From Ilex aquifolium (Eukaryota > Streptophyta > Magnoliopsida > Aquifoliales > Aquifoliaceae), in the NCBI GenBank assembly GCA_951799425.1, contig OX637393.1, positions 11,638,744 through 11,702,743 on the forward strand: 64,000 nucleotides of DNA. The letters are read 5' to 3'. The translations under genes and the position numbers were made by a program. This document shows, piece by piece, positions 56,170 to 64,000 of this stretch (positions are counted from its first letter, which is position 1; each line of letters opens with the position of its first letter). The notes beneath the pieces are model-generated. The model was not told where the DNA came from. It saw only the letters and a program-made list of their open reading frames with translations, and searched no databases.

Positions 56170-56562
56170 CTACTGGTGGAAGCCAAGATACTTTTTGTTT
56201 AGGGTTTAATGTTCCCTATTTTGATAGTACTCTCCTTCTAATATTGAACTTGTTGAATGTAATAGGTTCTTAATGTCCCCCTAATTTTATGTACTGGCTA
56301 CTGATTGTAGCATCCTTTTGGAAGTGAACATGTTGGATGTAATATGTTCTTCATAAATATTATGGTGTTTGTTGGATCACTTGATAACAGAACAAAGTTA
56401 GGGGACAAAATCGATACCAATTGCACTGACATACAAAATATATATTAATTTACAACTTGCCAATAAGATACACTTTATACATTAACAAAGTACAAAACTG
56501 GCATCTTAGCAACTACAACACCCATAACCAGCAGCCTCATTTTACAATGGAGTACAACAGCT
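56170..56562. other. Spacer between the convergent MULE genes
   Basis: Two similar phrases, GTTGGATGTAATATGTTCTT and TGTTGAATGTAATAGGTTCTT, occur downstream of the transposase stop. No further gene. Confidence 0.5.
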
Positions 56563-56925
56563 TCATTTTGTTAACAACCATAACCAAGTAAGTACAAGCA
56601 ACAACCACACAACTTTCTCTCTCCGTTGAGATCTGGTAAGCTTCCCTTCTATCAGTGTGATTTTCCTGAGTAATCCCGGTATGATTTTCTTCGATCGCAT
56701 ACACATAGGAGGATCATGCCACACAAAATACCCACATCCGCCATTTCGCTGCATATTCCAACAAAAACAAGTTAAACAAAATACTCATATCCACCATTTC
56801 ACTGCATATTTCATAAACTTTACCTCATTTCTCTCACATCCAAGGAATCTTCTTCCTGGATTTAAATCTGTCCAAGATGTTACCATTCGAGTCTTTCTCC
56901 CACACTTGCAGTACGTCTGATCCAT
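56563..56925 (-). CDS. GRF zinc-finger protein carried antisense in the MULE, two exons
   Basis: Exon 1 56925-56824 starts MDQTYCKCG and contains TSWTDLNPGRRFLGC. The intron 56823-56749 is 75 nt with GTAAAG donor and ATATGCAG acceptor. Exon 2 56748-56563 continues in frame with CGYFVWHDPPMC and IIPGLLRKI. Together these give the CxCG...TSWT..NPGRRF..C...CG.F.W.D..MC pattern of the plant GRF zinc finger. A hydrophobic tail VVWLLLVLTWLWLL near the C-terminus may be a membrane anchor. Total 95 residues, intact. It converges on the transposase gene with about 390 bp between stop codons, the position mudrB has in MuDR. GRF fingers bind single-stranded nucleic acid in other proteins; the role here is unknown. 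The frame stays open upstream of this ATG, so a longer N-terminus is possible. Confidence 0.82.
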
Positions 56926-57064
56926 ATGGACCTTGGGATAAAACTTGGCTTCGTTCTGTGATGATTCTTGGCTTCGATTGGAACTTGTCTTCGTTCTGTG
57001 ATGAAGCTTGCCTTGGTTCGCCCCAACTGAAATATATTAGGGTTCCTCAGATATATAATGGGAG

Positions 57065-57294
57065 AGAAGGAGGTTGGATGGGCGGGAAAGAATGGGAAAA
57101 GACAGTGATGCCCTTCTGTCTTCTACACGTGCTGCGCACGTGTTGTTTTCCGTCAAACATTTGGACGGCAGTTAGGGAGAAGGACAGCTTTGGTTCAATA
57201 CCCAAATTTTGAGGACTAAATTGACTAAATTGGTACTTTAGGGACTAAAGTTTAATAAGTTGTAAACTTAAGGGACCATTAGTGCAATTAACCC
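57065..57294 (-). repeat. Right TIR of the MULE
   Basis: Inverted copy of 52151-52380. Its G-box hairpin ACACGTGC-TGC-GCACGTGT is at 57125-57143, upstream of the GRF gene on the minus strand. Confidence 0.92.
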
Positions 57295-57365
57295 TACACT
57301 CATATTAATAAATCCAGCAACCAACCAAGGACGAAAAACTTGGATTATTTCTCTCTATCTCTCCA

Positions 57366-57372
<7 letters not shown>

Positions 57373-57414
<42 letters not shown>
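57373..57414. repeat. CT microsatellite
   Basis: About 20 CT dinucleotides in a longer CT-rich stretch. Confidence 0.9.
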
Positions 57415-57418
<4 letters not shown>

Positions 57419-57544
57419 TTGATGGATACCCTGCAAAATCGTAAATATTCAAGCTCAATTTGCTGATAGAGTGGAAGAACTAGTAGTTATGGAAAAAATG
57501 TTGAAAAGTTGCCAATTGGGACTTAATCTTGTTTTATGTGCAGA

Positions 57545-57640
57545 CATCTCATGGACCATGTAGGATACATTGGATCAGTCCAACACCTCCACAAAGAATG
57601 AAGGTACCACCAAGAAGGGGTAGAGGAAGGGGACTTGTTT
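57545..57640 (+). pseudogene. C-terminal exon remnant of an older MULE transposase
   Basis: After a GTGCAG splice-acceptor-like site, the frame reads HGPCRIHWISPTPPQRMKVP then PRRGRGRGLV and a stop. A WISPTPP...RRGRGRG end is typical of plant MULE transposases. Nothing of the catalytic part remains here. Together with 51999-52140 and the GRF remnant at 57930-58198 it marks the element into which the younger MULE jumped. Confidence 0.5.
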
Positions 57641-57929
57641 AGGTTGGAAGTGGGTTGCATGGCGTTGGAGCAGTGGCTGGGAGAGGGGATGGTTCTAGCA
57701 TGGGGGTTTCTGGGATAGGTGATTCTACTACTAGGGGGTTAGTTCTGGGACTGATACCAATGGGAGGGGAGAGTTTGTGACTACTTTTTGTAATGGAACT
57801 ATTTTGGTTATGTGATATGGAATTATTATTTAAGCATCTCTATCATTCATTCATGTATGAAATGCAACTAGCTGAAACAACAACAAACTTCATAATTCAT
57901 ATCATTCATAATTTGATACAATCTAAGTA

Positions 57930-58198
57930 TCGTGGCTAATTTTTTCTGATCCATTTCTAGCCTCCCCATCTTCGGTACTAGGTCTCTGCTTCTTTGGCAC
58001 ATTATCCACTCGAAGAATTCGCAAGGTGGTCTAATCTAAATGAGACAAAGTTGCAATGAGTAAGAGTCATTTTATACAATTATTAACTTAATTTCAAGAC
58101 TAAATTGATACCCCACAGAGTGCACGTCCGCAAAACCTCATGCCCATATTGCCTTGTGTCCATGATGTTTTCACAGGAGACTTGATTCCACAGCGACA
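57930..58198 (-). pseudogene. Decayed GRF zinc-finger gene of the older MULE
   Basis: On the minus strand, 58198-58111 reads CRCGIKSPVKTSWTQGNMGMRF (GRRF changed to GMRF), then a GT-type donor. After an intron-sized gap, about 58033-57935 reads PPCEFFEWIMCQRSRDLVPK. Order, strand and split match the intact GRF gene at 56563-56925, but the invariant Gly-Arg pair is altered, CGFF is CEFF, and residues before MC are missing. The reading is by eye over a damaged sequence. Confidence 0.6.
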
Positions 58199-58264
58199 TT
58201 CATGCACCGTAACATTGTGTCCCCAATTGGATCAGTTTGAAAATTAAGAATTTTGAGATAATGC

Positions 58265-58836
58265 TGATGGGCCAAGCCCAAATGGCCTAATTTATGTGAA
58301 AAGGCCCAACCTCGATTAAAGAGCCCAACCATGCAAAGACCCACCAAGTCCAAGTTCAAGTCCAATCCAGCTGGGGCCCTCCTCCGAAAGAATTGGAATA
58401 CGAGGGAGAGAAATGCGGCGCACGGAGAAACCCTACTAAAATTGTAATTACCAAAACAAGTAGGAAACCCGTCCCTCACGTCACCGCCTCACCTCAAAAC
58501 CCTAACTCTATAAATGTAAGCCCTCTCATCATCTAGGGCACGCCTCCCAAAAAACCTCCTATCCTACCCTTGCACAACATTGTTGTTCCTCTCTCCCTCA
58601 AAGCACTGTAGCTTTCCGGTGTAAACCCTCCGGTGACGATTATTCATTAATAAAGAACATCAAGGCCACCGCTGCCATTCAAAGTGGACGTAGGCCACGG
58701 CCGAACCACTATAAACCTCTGTATTGATTCTTTATTTGCTATTTTGGTCATTGATTGTTTGTTTACTGCACATTGATTATACATATTCACCTTCTTTATT
58801 GTTGAACTTGCACGGAAACCGATTTGTGCATCATCA
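58265..58836 (+). repeat. 5' LTR of the gag-only Tat-related element
   Basis: TGATGGGCC...GTGCATCATCA, 572 bp. The right end is fixed by the primer site. The left end is set by matching TGATG and CATCA termini and has no second LTR for comparison. A CTCTATAAATG TATA-like site lies near 58506. Confidence 0.7.
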
Positions 58837-58839
58837 GTT

Positions 58840-58857
58840 TGGCGCCGTCTGTGGGAA
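58840..58857 (+). other. Primer binding site, same as in the Tat element
   Basis: TGGCGCCGTCTGTGGGAA, 3 nt after the LTR, as at 30005-30022. This shared site ties the two elements to one lineage. Confidence 0.75.
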
Positions 58858-58900
58858 CGACAGAATTCTCACTTCCAAACATTCCATTTTTACTGAAACA

Positions 58901-60037
58901 ATGGCGATCACTACCAGATCCATGAACCAACATGAAGACAATCCTCCACGAGAGGAGGAGGATGTTCCTCCACCTGCCAACCATGTGCCGAATGCTCCAG
59001 CTCCAAATCCTCAACAAATGTTAGAGACCATGCAGCAGCTCATAGCCCAGAACCAGCAGATCCTGCAACTAATGCTCGCTGGGCAAGGAGGAGCACAACT
59101 TGGACCTCAAGTGAGAGGAGCTCCACGCCTTGGGCGTCAAGGAGCTCCCCACATGGGTGCTCCTCATTTGGGCGCCCCCTTTGGGGTCCCCTTGGGCGCC
59201 AAGCAAAGGAGAGCTCCCCATGAGGGACCTCCACCTCCTCCTCCAGCTCCTGCTTCCCATGGTGGAGACCCTCTTTTCCAAGAGGACGAGGGGGAGAACC
59301 AAAGCATGGAGCATGGAAGCCATTTCCATGATAATTCCAAAGGACCTCCCAACCAGTGGGACGAAAATATAAAAGAGGTGCAAAATCAACTGGGTGACGT
59401 CTTCAACGCCATTAAGGCACAAGGACCTGAGACTGTGGACTACCTTGTTAGGCGAACTGACACGCCTTTTAAACCTGTCGTAGTGAACTACCCCCTCCCT
59501 CAAAAATTTAAAATGCCATCCGTGGAGACCTTTGATGGTACGAAGGATCCACTGGACCATTTGGAAACTTACAAGACCTTGATGCAGCTGCACAACGTCC
59601 CTGACGAAATCATGTGCAAGGCGTTCTTAACCACCTTGAATGGATCAGCGCGACAATGGTTCGCCAAACTCACCCCGGCCTCCATAGGCTCCTTCGCCGA
59701 ATTAAACAGATCTTTTGTGACACAGTTCATTGGTGGACGCCGCCAGCAGAAACCTGTCACCCATATGCTCAGTATAAAGCAGGACCAAGATGAGAGCCTG
59801 AGAAGCTACCTCACTCGTTTTAACGAGGGGATCCTTCAGGTCGAAGAGCCCGATGAAAAAGTCAGCATGTCCGCCTTCCTAGGAGGCCTCCGATCATCGA
59901 GCTTCCTTTTCTCCATGATGAAACGCCCACCAAAGAGCATGCCAGAACTATTGGCAAAAACTCAAAAATATATAAATGTTGAGGAAATCAACAGGTCTAG
60001 GCGAGATGAATCATCTCGCGGATCGCCAAAAGCCTGA
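58901..60037 (+). CDS. Gag protein of the gag-only Tat-related element
   Basis: 378 residues from ATG at 58901 (MAITTRSMNQHED). A Gln-rich coiled segment (MLETMQQLIAQNQQILQLM) and a Pro/Gly/Ala-rich stretch precede a gag core: QKFKMPSVETFDGTKDPLDH, LNGSARQWFAKLTPASIGSF and ELLAKTQKYINVEE. These align with the gag of the young element (KFRMPQMEVFDGSKDPVDHL, LPPASISSF, AEKYINGEEA). It stops at GSPKA, before the zinc-knuckle and protease region, so it is shorter than the gag part of a complete polyprotein. The frame is intact. Such gag-only elements can move using the enzymes of full relatives. Confidence 0.85.
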   Translation: MAITTRSMNQHEDNPPREEEDVPPPANHVPNAPAPNPQQMLETMQQLIAQNQQILQLMLAGQGGAQLGPQVRGAPRLGRQGAPHMGAPHLGAPFGVPLGAKQRRAPHEGPPPPPPAPASHGGDPLFQEDEGENQSMEHGSHFHDNSKGPPNQWDENIKEVQNQLGDVFNAIKAQGPETVDYLVRRTDTPFKPVVVNYPLPQKFKMPSVETFDGTKDPLDHLETYKTLMQLHNVPDEIMCKAFLTTLNGSARQWFAKLTPASIGSFAELNRSFVTQFIGGRRQQKPVTHMLSIKQDQDESLRSYLTRFNEGILQVEEPDEKVSMSAFLGGLRSSSFLFSMMKRPPKSMPELLAKTQKYINVEEINRSRRDESSRGSPKA

Positions 60038-60039
60038 CC

Positions 60040-60300
60040 TGCCTCTGCACTGTTCTCAAACAGGCAGCCTATCTCCAGCTTAGCGGCTCTCTCGCGGGTC
60101 GCCAAAAAAACTTGACATATCTCTGCTCTGTTCTTAAGCAGACAGCCTATCTCTGCACTGCTCTCAAGCAGGCAGCCTACCTCTGCACTGCTCTCAAGCT
60201 GGCAGTCTACCTCTACACTGCTCTCAAGCAGGCAGCCTACCTTTGCACTGCTCTCAAGTAGGCAGCCCACCTACCTCTGCATTGTTCTCAAACAGGCAGC
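60040..60300. repeat. 30-bp minisatellite after gag
   Basis: CTCTGCACTGCTCTCAAGCAGGCAGCCTAC-type units repeat about seven times. On the minus strand they encode LLESSAEVGC-type repeats preceded by LATRERAAKLE, similar to a heptad-like phrase at 60301-60360 (LATHERVLKLEA). This could be the end of a worn antisense coiled-coil gene like those of the young element, but I cannot show it. Confidence 0.65.
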
Positions 60301-60639
60301 CTATGCCTCAAGCTTAAGGACTCTCTCATGGGTCGCCAAAAGCTCGGTCTTAAAAGGTGTAGCTCTCTCATGAGTAACCTCAGACTCTATCTTTGTTCTC
60401 ACGCAAGTAGCCTGCCTCTCTTTCCAGGTAATCATGTTAAATATTTTAATGTTTGGAATAACATTATTTTTACCATCTCTAGGCAGGATATTGAAACTAA
60501 GGTAGTCTGAAACCCGAGGGACTACATTAGATTGAATGTCAACAATTGGGGCCTCTCCATTGGCACCCAGCCTGAGTAGCCTAAATCTTATAGCACTCCT
60601 CGGGCGCCCAAACACCTCTCAGGCGCCTAGCACAGGCGC

Positions 60640-60936
60640 CCAGACTCCAGCTCCTGATGCCCAGCCATCCCAGGCTGCACATCCAGCTCCTGATGCCCAG
60701 CCATCCCAGGCTTCACATCTATCTCTTGATGCCCAGGCGTCCCAAGCTGCACCTCCAGCTCCTGATGCCCAGGCATCCCAGGCTGCACATCCAGCTCCTG
60801 ATGCCCAGGCATCCCAGGCTGCACATCCAGCTCCTGATGCCCAGCCATCCCAGGCTGCACATCTAGCTCTTGATGCCTAGGTGTCCCAAGCTGCACCTCC
60901 AGCTCCTGATGCCCAGGCATCCCAGGCTGCACATCC
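60640..60936 (+). repeat. 36-bp minisatellite, left part (continues at 63452-63545)
   Basis: CCAGCTCCTGATGCCCAGGC followed by ATCCCAGGCTGCACAT repeats about eight times and encodes PAPDAQxSQAAH. The solo LTR splits the array; the same unit resumes at 63452 and runs to about 63545. The uninterrupted frame is caused by the 36-bp period. Confidence 0.85.
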
Positions 60937-63446
60937 TGTAAAACCCGAGAAAATTTAAACCTTTGTGAAAAAGGGGAAAACGGTAAATTGCCACTACGGT
61001 ACATGTTGTAAACCTGAATTTTTCTAGAACTCGGATGACAAAACGGACCTCACCGTTGGGTTCGTCTCGCGAAATCTAGTTACCACGTCAAATTTCGTTG
61101 AATTCCGAGATAGTCGAATTTTTCACGTTTTACGAGACGAACGGGCCCTGGGTGACCCTGCACACGAAATTTTTATAAAATTTCCAAGTTTGGGGAAATA
61201 TTAGAGACAAGTTAAAATAAAAATAATTCGAACTTGAACCGGAGCGAAATTTAGTCGTTTCGGGATTAAAACGGACCCGAAATTAAATAGGACGTGTGGC
61301 GAATTATGGGCCAAGTATTCTAAAATATAAATAGGGGCCTAAAGTCTGAAAAATCAGACTTCTCCTTCACCATTTCAGCCGGTTTCAGCCGAGAGAAAAG
61401 AAGAGAGGGAAAGTGAGAGAAAACTCAACTTCTATCTACGATCTACTCCATTTTAGAGCTCGAATCCACTTGGGCCAAGAACAAAAATTGTTCTACTCGA
61501 CGAGGGCTACGCGTGGGTACCAAAGACGACGGCTTTCACCGAACATTGGGAGGCCAAAAATTTGGAAGTGGAGGATTCAAGCTTGCTTTGAGTTCTAGGA
61601 GCTTCCCACGACGATTCTACACGCTACAAGAGGTAGGGTTTCTTCCTACTAAGGTTTATTCCAAGCCTATAATGTTTTTATGGAATGGTTAGGATGATAG
61701 CCTATGTATCTCTTGCCTATTGTCGTGAAATTGGGTGAATTGGGCATTGAAATGGGTAAAGGAAAATCCTAGCTTGGATAGGTATTTAGAAGTTACTAAA
61801 TGTGATTTCTATGATTGGATATGTGAAATGAACCCAATGTGAATTCATGTGTTATGTGAAAAGGTGGGCATGTTATGTGTTATATATGTATATGCCTTGA
61901 AATTCTAGTATGTTGATAACATGCTTGAAATTTGTATTATGGGAATTATATGCTTATGATATGATTTCGCCATGAAATATGTGAAGTGTGATGAGAATGT
62001 TCATATGTCACTTATACCATATCGAACATTAAATTAGTGTTGCAATGGAGCATCACATTACATATGCACGGGAACATCGCATTTAGTGGGTGAGTGTGCA
62101 TGATTGTTGTCCTCACCACGTGTGGTGGATGGCGAGTGGGCTCGGGTAATATGGGTCGGTGACCTAGTCGAGTCGCACGGTTTGCATGGTTAATAGGGTT
62201 GGGGTAGCAAGAAGGGCTAGACTATCCCTCGGGTGAGAGACCCGGTGATGGGATACGCACTCCCTTGGCTCGATCCATGAAGTGTGTGGGTATACGCGGA
62301 ACCTTCGGTGGAAGTCCGTCAATTCCGTGTGGGTTGGGTGACCCTTGGTGTGAGTCCATGAACATCCACCCCTACAAAGACCCTAGAATGAAATGTCATT
62401 TGATGTGAAACATAAATGAAGGATTGGTACACATTGGCACTTGCATGTGCAGAGGAGCCGGGAAGGGCTCGGTTGATGTGCATGAGTGAGTCTCACCTCA
62501 TTTCATAGCATGGCATTACATGTTTCAACATGGAATATATTCTTGTTGTGGATTGTTGATTGATAGCATGTGAACATTTCATATGCATTTAGGTTGGGGA
62601 GTAGCCTCTTTAGGAGATACCCTATTGAGCGTGGCTCACCCTTTATGGGAAAAATATTTCAGGTGCGGGTTTTGCACCGGCGGATGGCTCACTTGGAGAG
62701 CATTAACCATGAAGGGGGCCGGCTTGTGGCCTTAGTTTGAGTTTTGTAAAACCTTTAACAAAATTCCATTTTGATGTGTATATATTATGGAATGAATTGT
62801 AATAGAACTTGTATGAGTTGTGTATTATATGGAAAATCTCATTAAACATGTGTTGGATGAGTTTGGAATGTATTAGGATGGTTTGGAGGGGAAAGAAATC
62901 CATTTTTTTGCCCACTGGAATGAACCTTCCGGAAGATTTTAGCTACTGGAGTAAAACCTACCGGAAGGACTTGTCTACTGGAATGGACCTTCCGGAAGGT
63001 TTTGCCTTGGGTTTCTTTTTGACTGCCAAAATCTTCCGGAAGGTTTTGTTTTCTGGAATGAACCTTCCGGAAGGTTTTGGCTACTGGAATGAACCTTCCG
63101 GAAGGTTTTTGCTACTGATGTCGACCTTCCGGAAGTTCTTGCATTTAATTCTTTTCATTTAACTGTTCTTTCAGCGACCTTCCGGTAGGTGTATGTCGAC
63201 CTTCCGGAAGGTTTTCCAAAAATTTGAAATTTTAAAAATGCTTAGCCATGCTTTTGGGCTTTGTTTTCTTTGGTTCCTATGACATAAATGGACATAAATT
63301 GAGGTATAATTGACCTTGTGGATGGTAAATCCGGTTAAAAGCATGTGAATGACATGGTGTCGGGTTATACGACTATCACGAGTATTTCCGCGGGTTGACG
63401 GATGGTCAACGGTTAATAAAGGACCCCCGGGTTTTGGGGCGTCACA
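60937..63446 (+). mobile_element. Solo LTR, 2510 bp, CATCC target duplication
   Basis: Starts TGTAAAACCCGAG, ends GGGTTTTGGGGCGTCACA, with CATCC at 60932-60936 and 63447-63451. The flanking 36-bp repeats are continuous once it is removed. The length and the AAACCC/GGGTTTTGGGG near-inverted ends resemble long LTRs of chromovirus-type gypsy elements such as Tekay/Del, an inference from general form. No gag or pol inside. A phased palindrome array lies at 62925-63211. Confidence 0.85.
62925..63211. repeat. Phased array of TTCCGGAA palindromes
   Basis: TTCCGGAA, usually within ACCTTCCGGAAGGT, starts at 62927, 62990, 63034, 63065, 63096, 63127 and 63202, with variants at 62959 (TACCGGAA) and 63180 (TTCCGGTA). 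Most neighbours are 31-32 bp apart. The bases between are also related (GCTACTGGAATGA), so this is a 31-bp minisatellite with a palindromic core. Confidence 0.85.
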
Positions 63447-63451
63447 CATCC

Positions 63452-63545
63452 AGCTCCTGATGCCTAGCCATCCCAGGCTGCACATCCAACTCCTGATGCC
63501 CAGACGTCCCAAGCTGCACCTCAAGCTCCTGATGCCCAGGCTCAG
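63452..63545 (+). repeat. 36-bp minisatellite, right part
   Basis: Continuation of the array at 60640-60936, with variants such as CCAACTCCTGATGCCCAGAC. Confidence 0.85.
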
Positions 63546-63611
63546 GGAGCACCTCTAGTCCCTGGAGCCCAAGTAACTTCCCGAGATGACCAGCCGTCCA
63601 TTTTAAACTCC

Positions 63612-63635
63612 AAACCCTCCGGTGACGATTATTCA
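63612..63635 (+). repeat. 24-bp piece of the element's own LTR
   Basis: AAACCCTCCGGTGACGATTA and the next four bases (TTCA) match the LTR at about 58624-58647 exactly. Here it joins the PAPDAQ-type region to the next minisatellite. Confidence 0.8.
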
Positions 63636-63636
63636 A

Positions 63637-63850
63637 GGGGCTGCTCCGCCTCGGCTGCACGCCCAAAGGGCTGCTCCGCCTCTGCTGCATGCCCAAGGGG
63701 CTGCTCCGCCACGACTACACGCCCAAGGGGCTGCTCCGCCTCTACTGCAGGCCCACGGGGCTGCTCCGCCTCTGCTGTACGCCCACGGGGCTGCTCCGCC
63801 TCGGCTGCACGCCCAAGGGGCTGCTTTGCCTCTGCTGCACGCCCACTTGG
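63637..63850 (+). repeat. 30-bp minisatellite at the right end
   Basis: GGGGCTGCTCCGCCTCTGCT followed by GCACGCCCAA repeats about seven times. All three frames on both strands stay open, which is expected for a 30-bp period; no gene is called. Confidence 0.9.
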
Positions 63851-64000
63851 GTTGGAGATCTTGCCAAAACTGTCCAAAAGCAAAAATGCATCGTGCAAGG
63901 GAAGAGTCATCTAGCAAAGGAAGTCTCCACCACCTAAAACTCAAGATGTAAACTAATGCCCTCTTTTCCAAGTTTCCTTGGACACAGGGGCATTGGGGGG
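63851..64000 (+). other. End of window inside the Tat-related element
   Basis: Non-repetitive 150 bp with the phrase TTTCCTTGGACACAGGGGCATTGGGGGG at the edge; the purine-rich end could be a polypurine tract before a 3' LTR, which would lie outside the window. Confidence 0.35.

Larger units (their letters stand above)
52151..57294 (+). mobile_element. MULE (Mutator-like element) with two convergent genes
   Basis: 5144 bp with long, nearly perfect terminal inverted repeats of about 230 bp starting GGGTTAATTGCACTAATGG, flanked by a 10-bp duplication TACACTCATA (52141-52150 and 57295-57304). Plus strand: a spliced MuDR-type transposase gene (52545-56169). Minus strand: a small spliced GRF zinc-finger gene (56563-56925). 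The TIRs differ at very few sites, so the insertion is fairly young, yet the transposase has two stop codons. Confidence 0.93.
58265..64000 (+). mobile_element. Second Tat-related element, gag only, continues past the window
   Basis: An LTR (58265-58836), the same primer-site phrase as the young Tat element, a gag gene (58901-60037), then repeat-rich DNA with no protease, RT or integrase up to the window edge. A solo LTR (60937-63446) of another family is inserted in its 36-bp repeat array. The lack of pol suggests a non-autonomous gag-only derivative, but the right end is unseen, so pol could lie beyond 64000. Confidence 0.75.

Noticed and set aside
62925..63211. Regular palindromes that look like a CRISPR array
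   Set aside because: The spacers are related to each other, the period is 31 bp in total, the host is a plant, and the array lies inside a solo LTR. It is a minisatellite.
63622..63971. Overlapping frames of 80-112 residues in the 30-bp minisatellite
   Set aside because: Open in many frames on both strands because of the 30-bp period; no domain.

Overview
The window looks like a repeat-rich nuclear region of a flowering plant, most likely a eudicot. The evidence is AT-rich intergenic DNA, plant-type Ty1/copia and Ty3/gypsy-Tat retrotransposons, an L1-type LINE with the plant ORF1 architecture, MULE, hAT and PIF/Harbinger elements, and one intact plant secondary-metabolism gene. No rRNA, tRNA or CRISPR locus was found. 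Only one convincing host gene is present: an intronless berberine-bridge-enzyme-like FAD oxidase (27014-28612, minus) with a TATA box just upstream. Almost everything else is transposable elements, many nested.

Layout. 1-5512: a diverged dispersed repeat, then a decayed Ty1/copia element (one LTR at 1487-1633, broken gag-pol to about 5512). 5513-13869: mostly unclassified AT-rich DNA holding a solo LTR with target duplication (9813-10427), another LTR-family copy (7627-8025), tandem duplications and a run of 32 C. 13870-20749: an apparently full-length L1-type LINE on the minus strand with a 15-bp target duplication. 20991-22139: a solo LTR with a CCAAT duplication. 22800-24760: an LTR copy on the minus strand, interrupted by a PIF/Harbinger-like element (23221-24630) that itself holds a CCA/CCG-rich microsatellite. 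27014-28612: the oxidase gene. 29292-42707: a very young 13.4-kb Tat-lineage Ty3/gypsy element with 710-bp LTRs in which I saw no difference. 44661-51900: hAT-like elements and two diverged copies of a copia LTR, the second followed by a broken copia interior. 52151-57294: a 5.1-kb MULE with TIRs of about 230 bp, nested in an older MULE. 58265-64000: a second, gag-only Tat-related element, interrupted by a 2.5-kb solo LTR (60937-63446).

Two observations stand out. First, the young Tat element carries two antisense, intron-containing genes between pol and the 3' LTR. Gene A (41356 to 38706) has four exons and 802 codons; gene B (37844 to 36756) has two exons and 338 codons. Their N-terminal domains look paralogous, and every intron I placed is GT-AG and keeps the frame. 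Between the convergent ends of pol and gene B lies an array of twelve 54-bp units, each with two perfect hairpins; degenerate outlying copies include two paired stem substitutions. Second, the MULE carries, besides its spliced transposase gene, a convergent two-exon gene for a 95-residue GRF zinc-finger protein with a hydrophobic C-terminus. The older MULE remnant that it interrupts has a decayed GRF gene at the corresponding place, so transposase plus antisense GRF seems to be a lasting two-gene arrangement, positionally like mudrA/mudrB of maize MuDR.

All calls come from reading the sequence and its translations; no database search, structure prediction or expression data were available. 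Lineage names rest on motif recognition.
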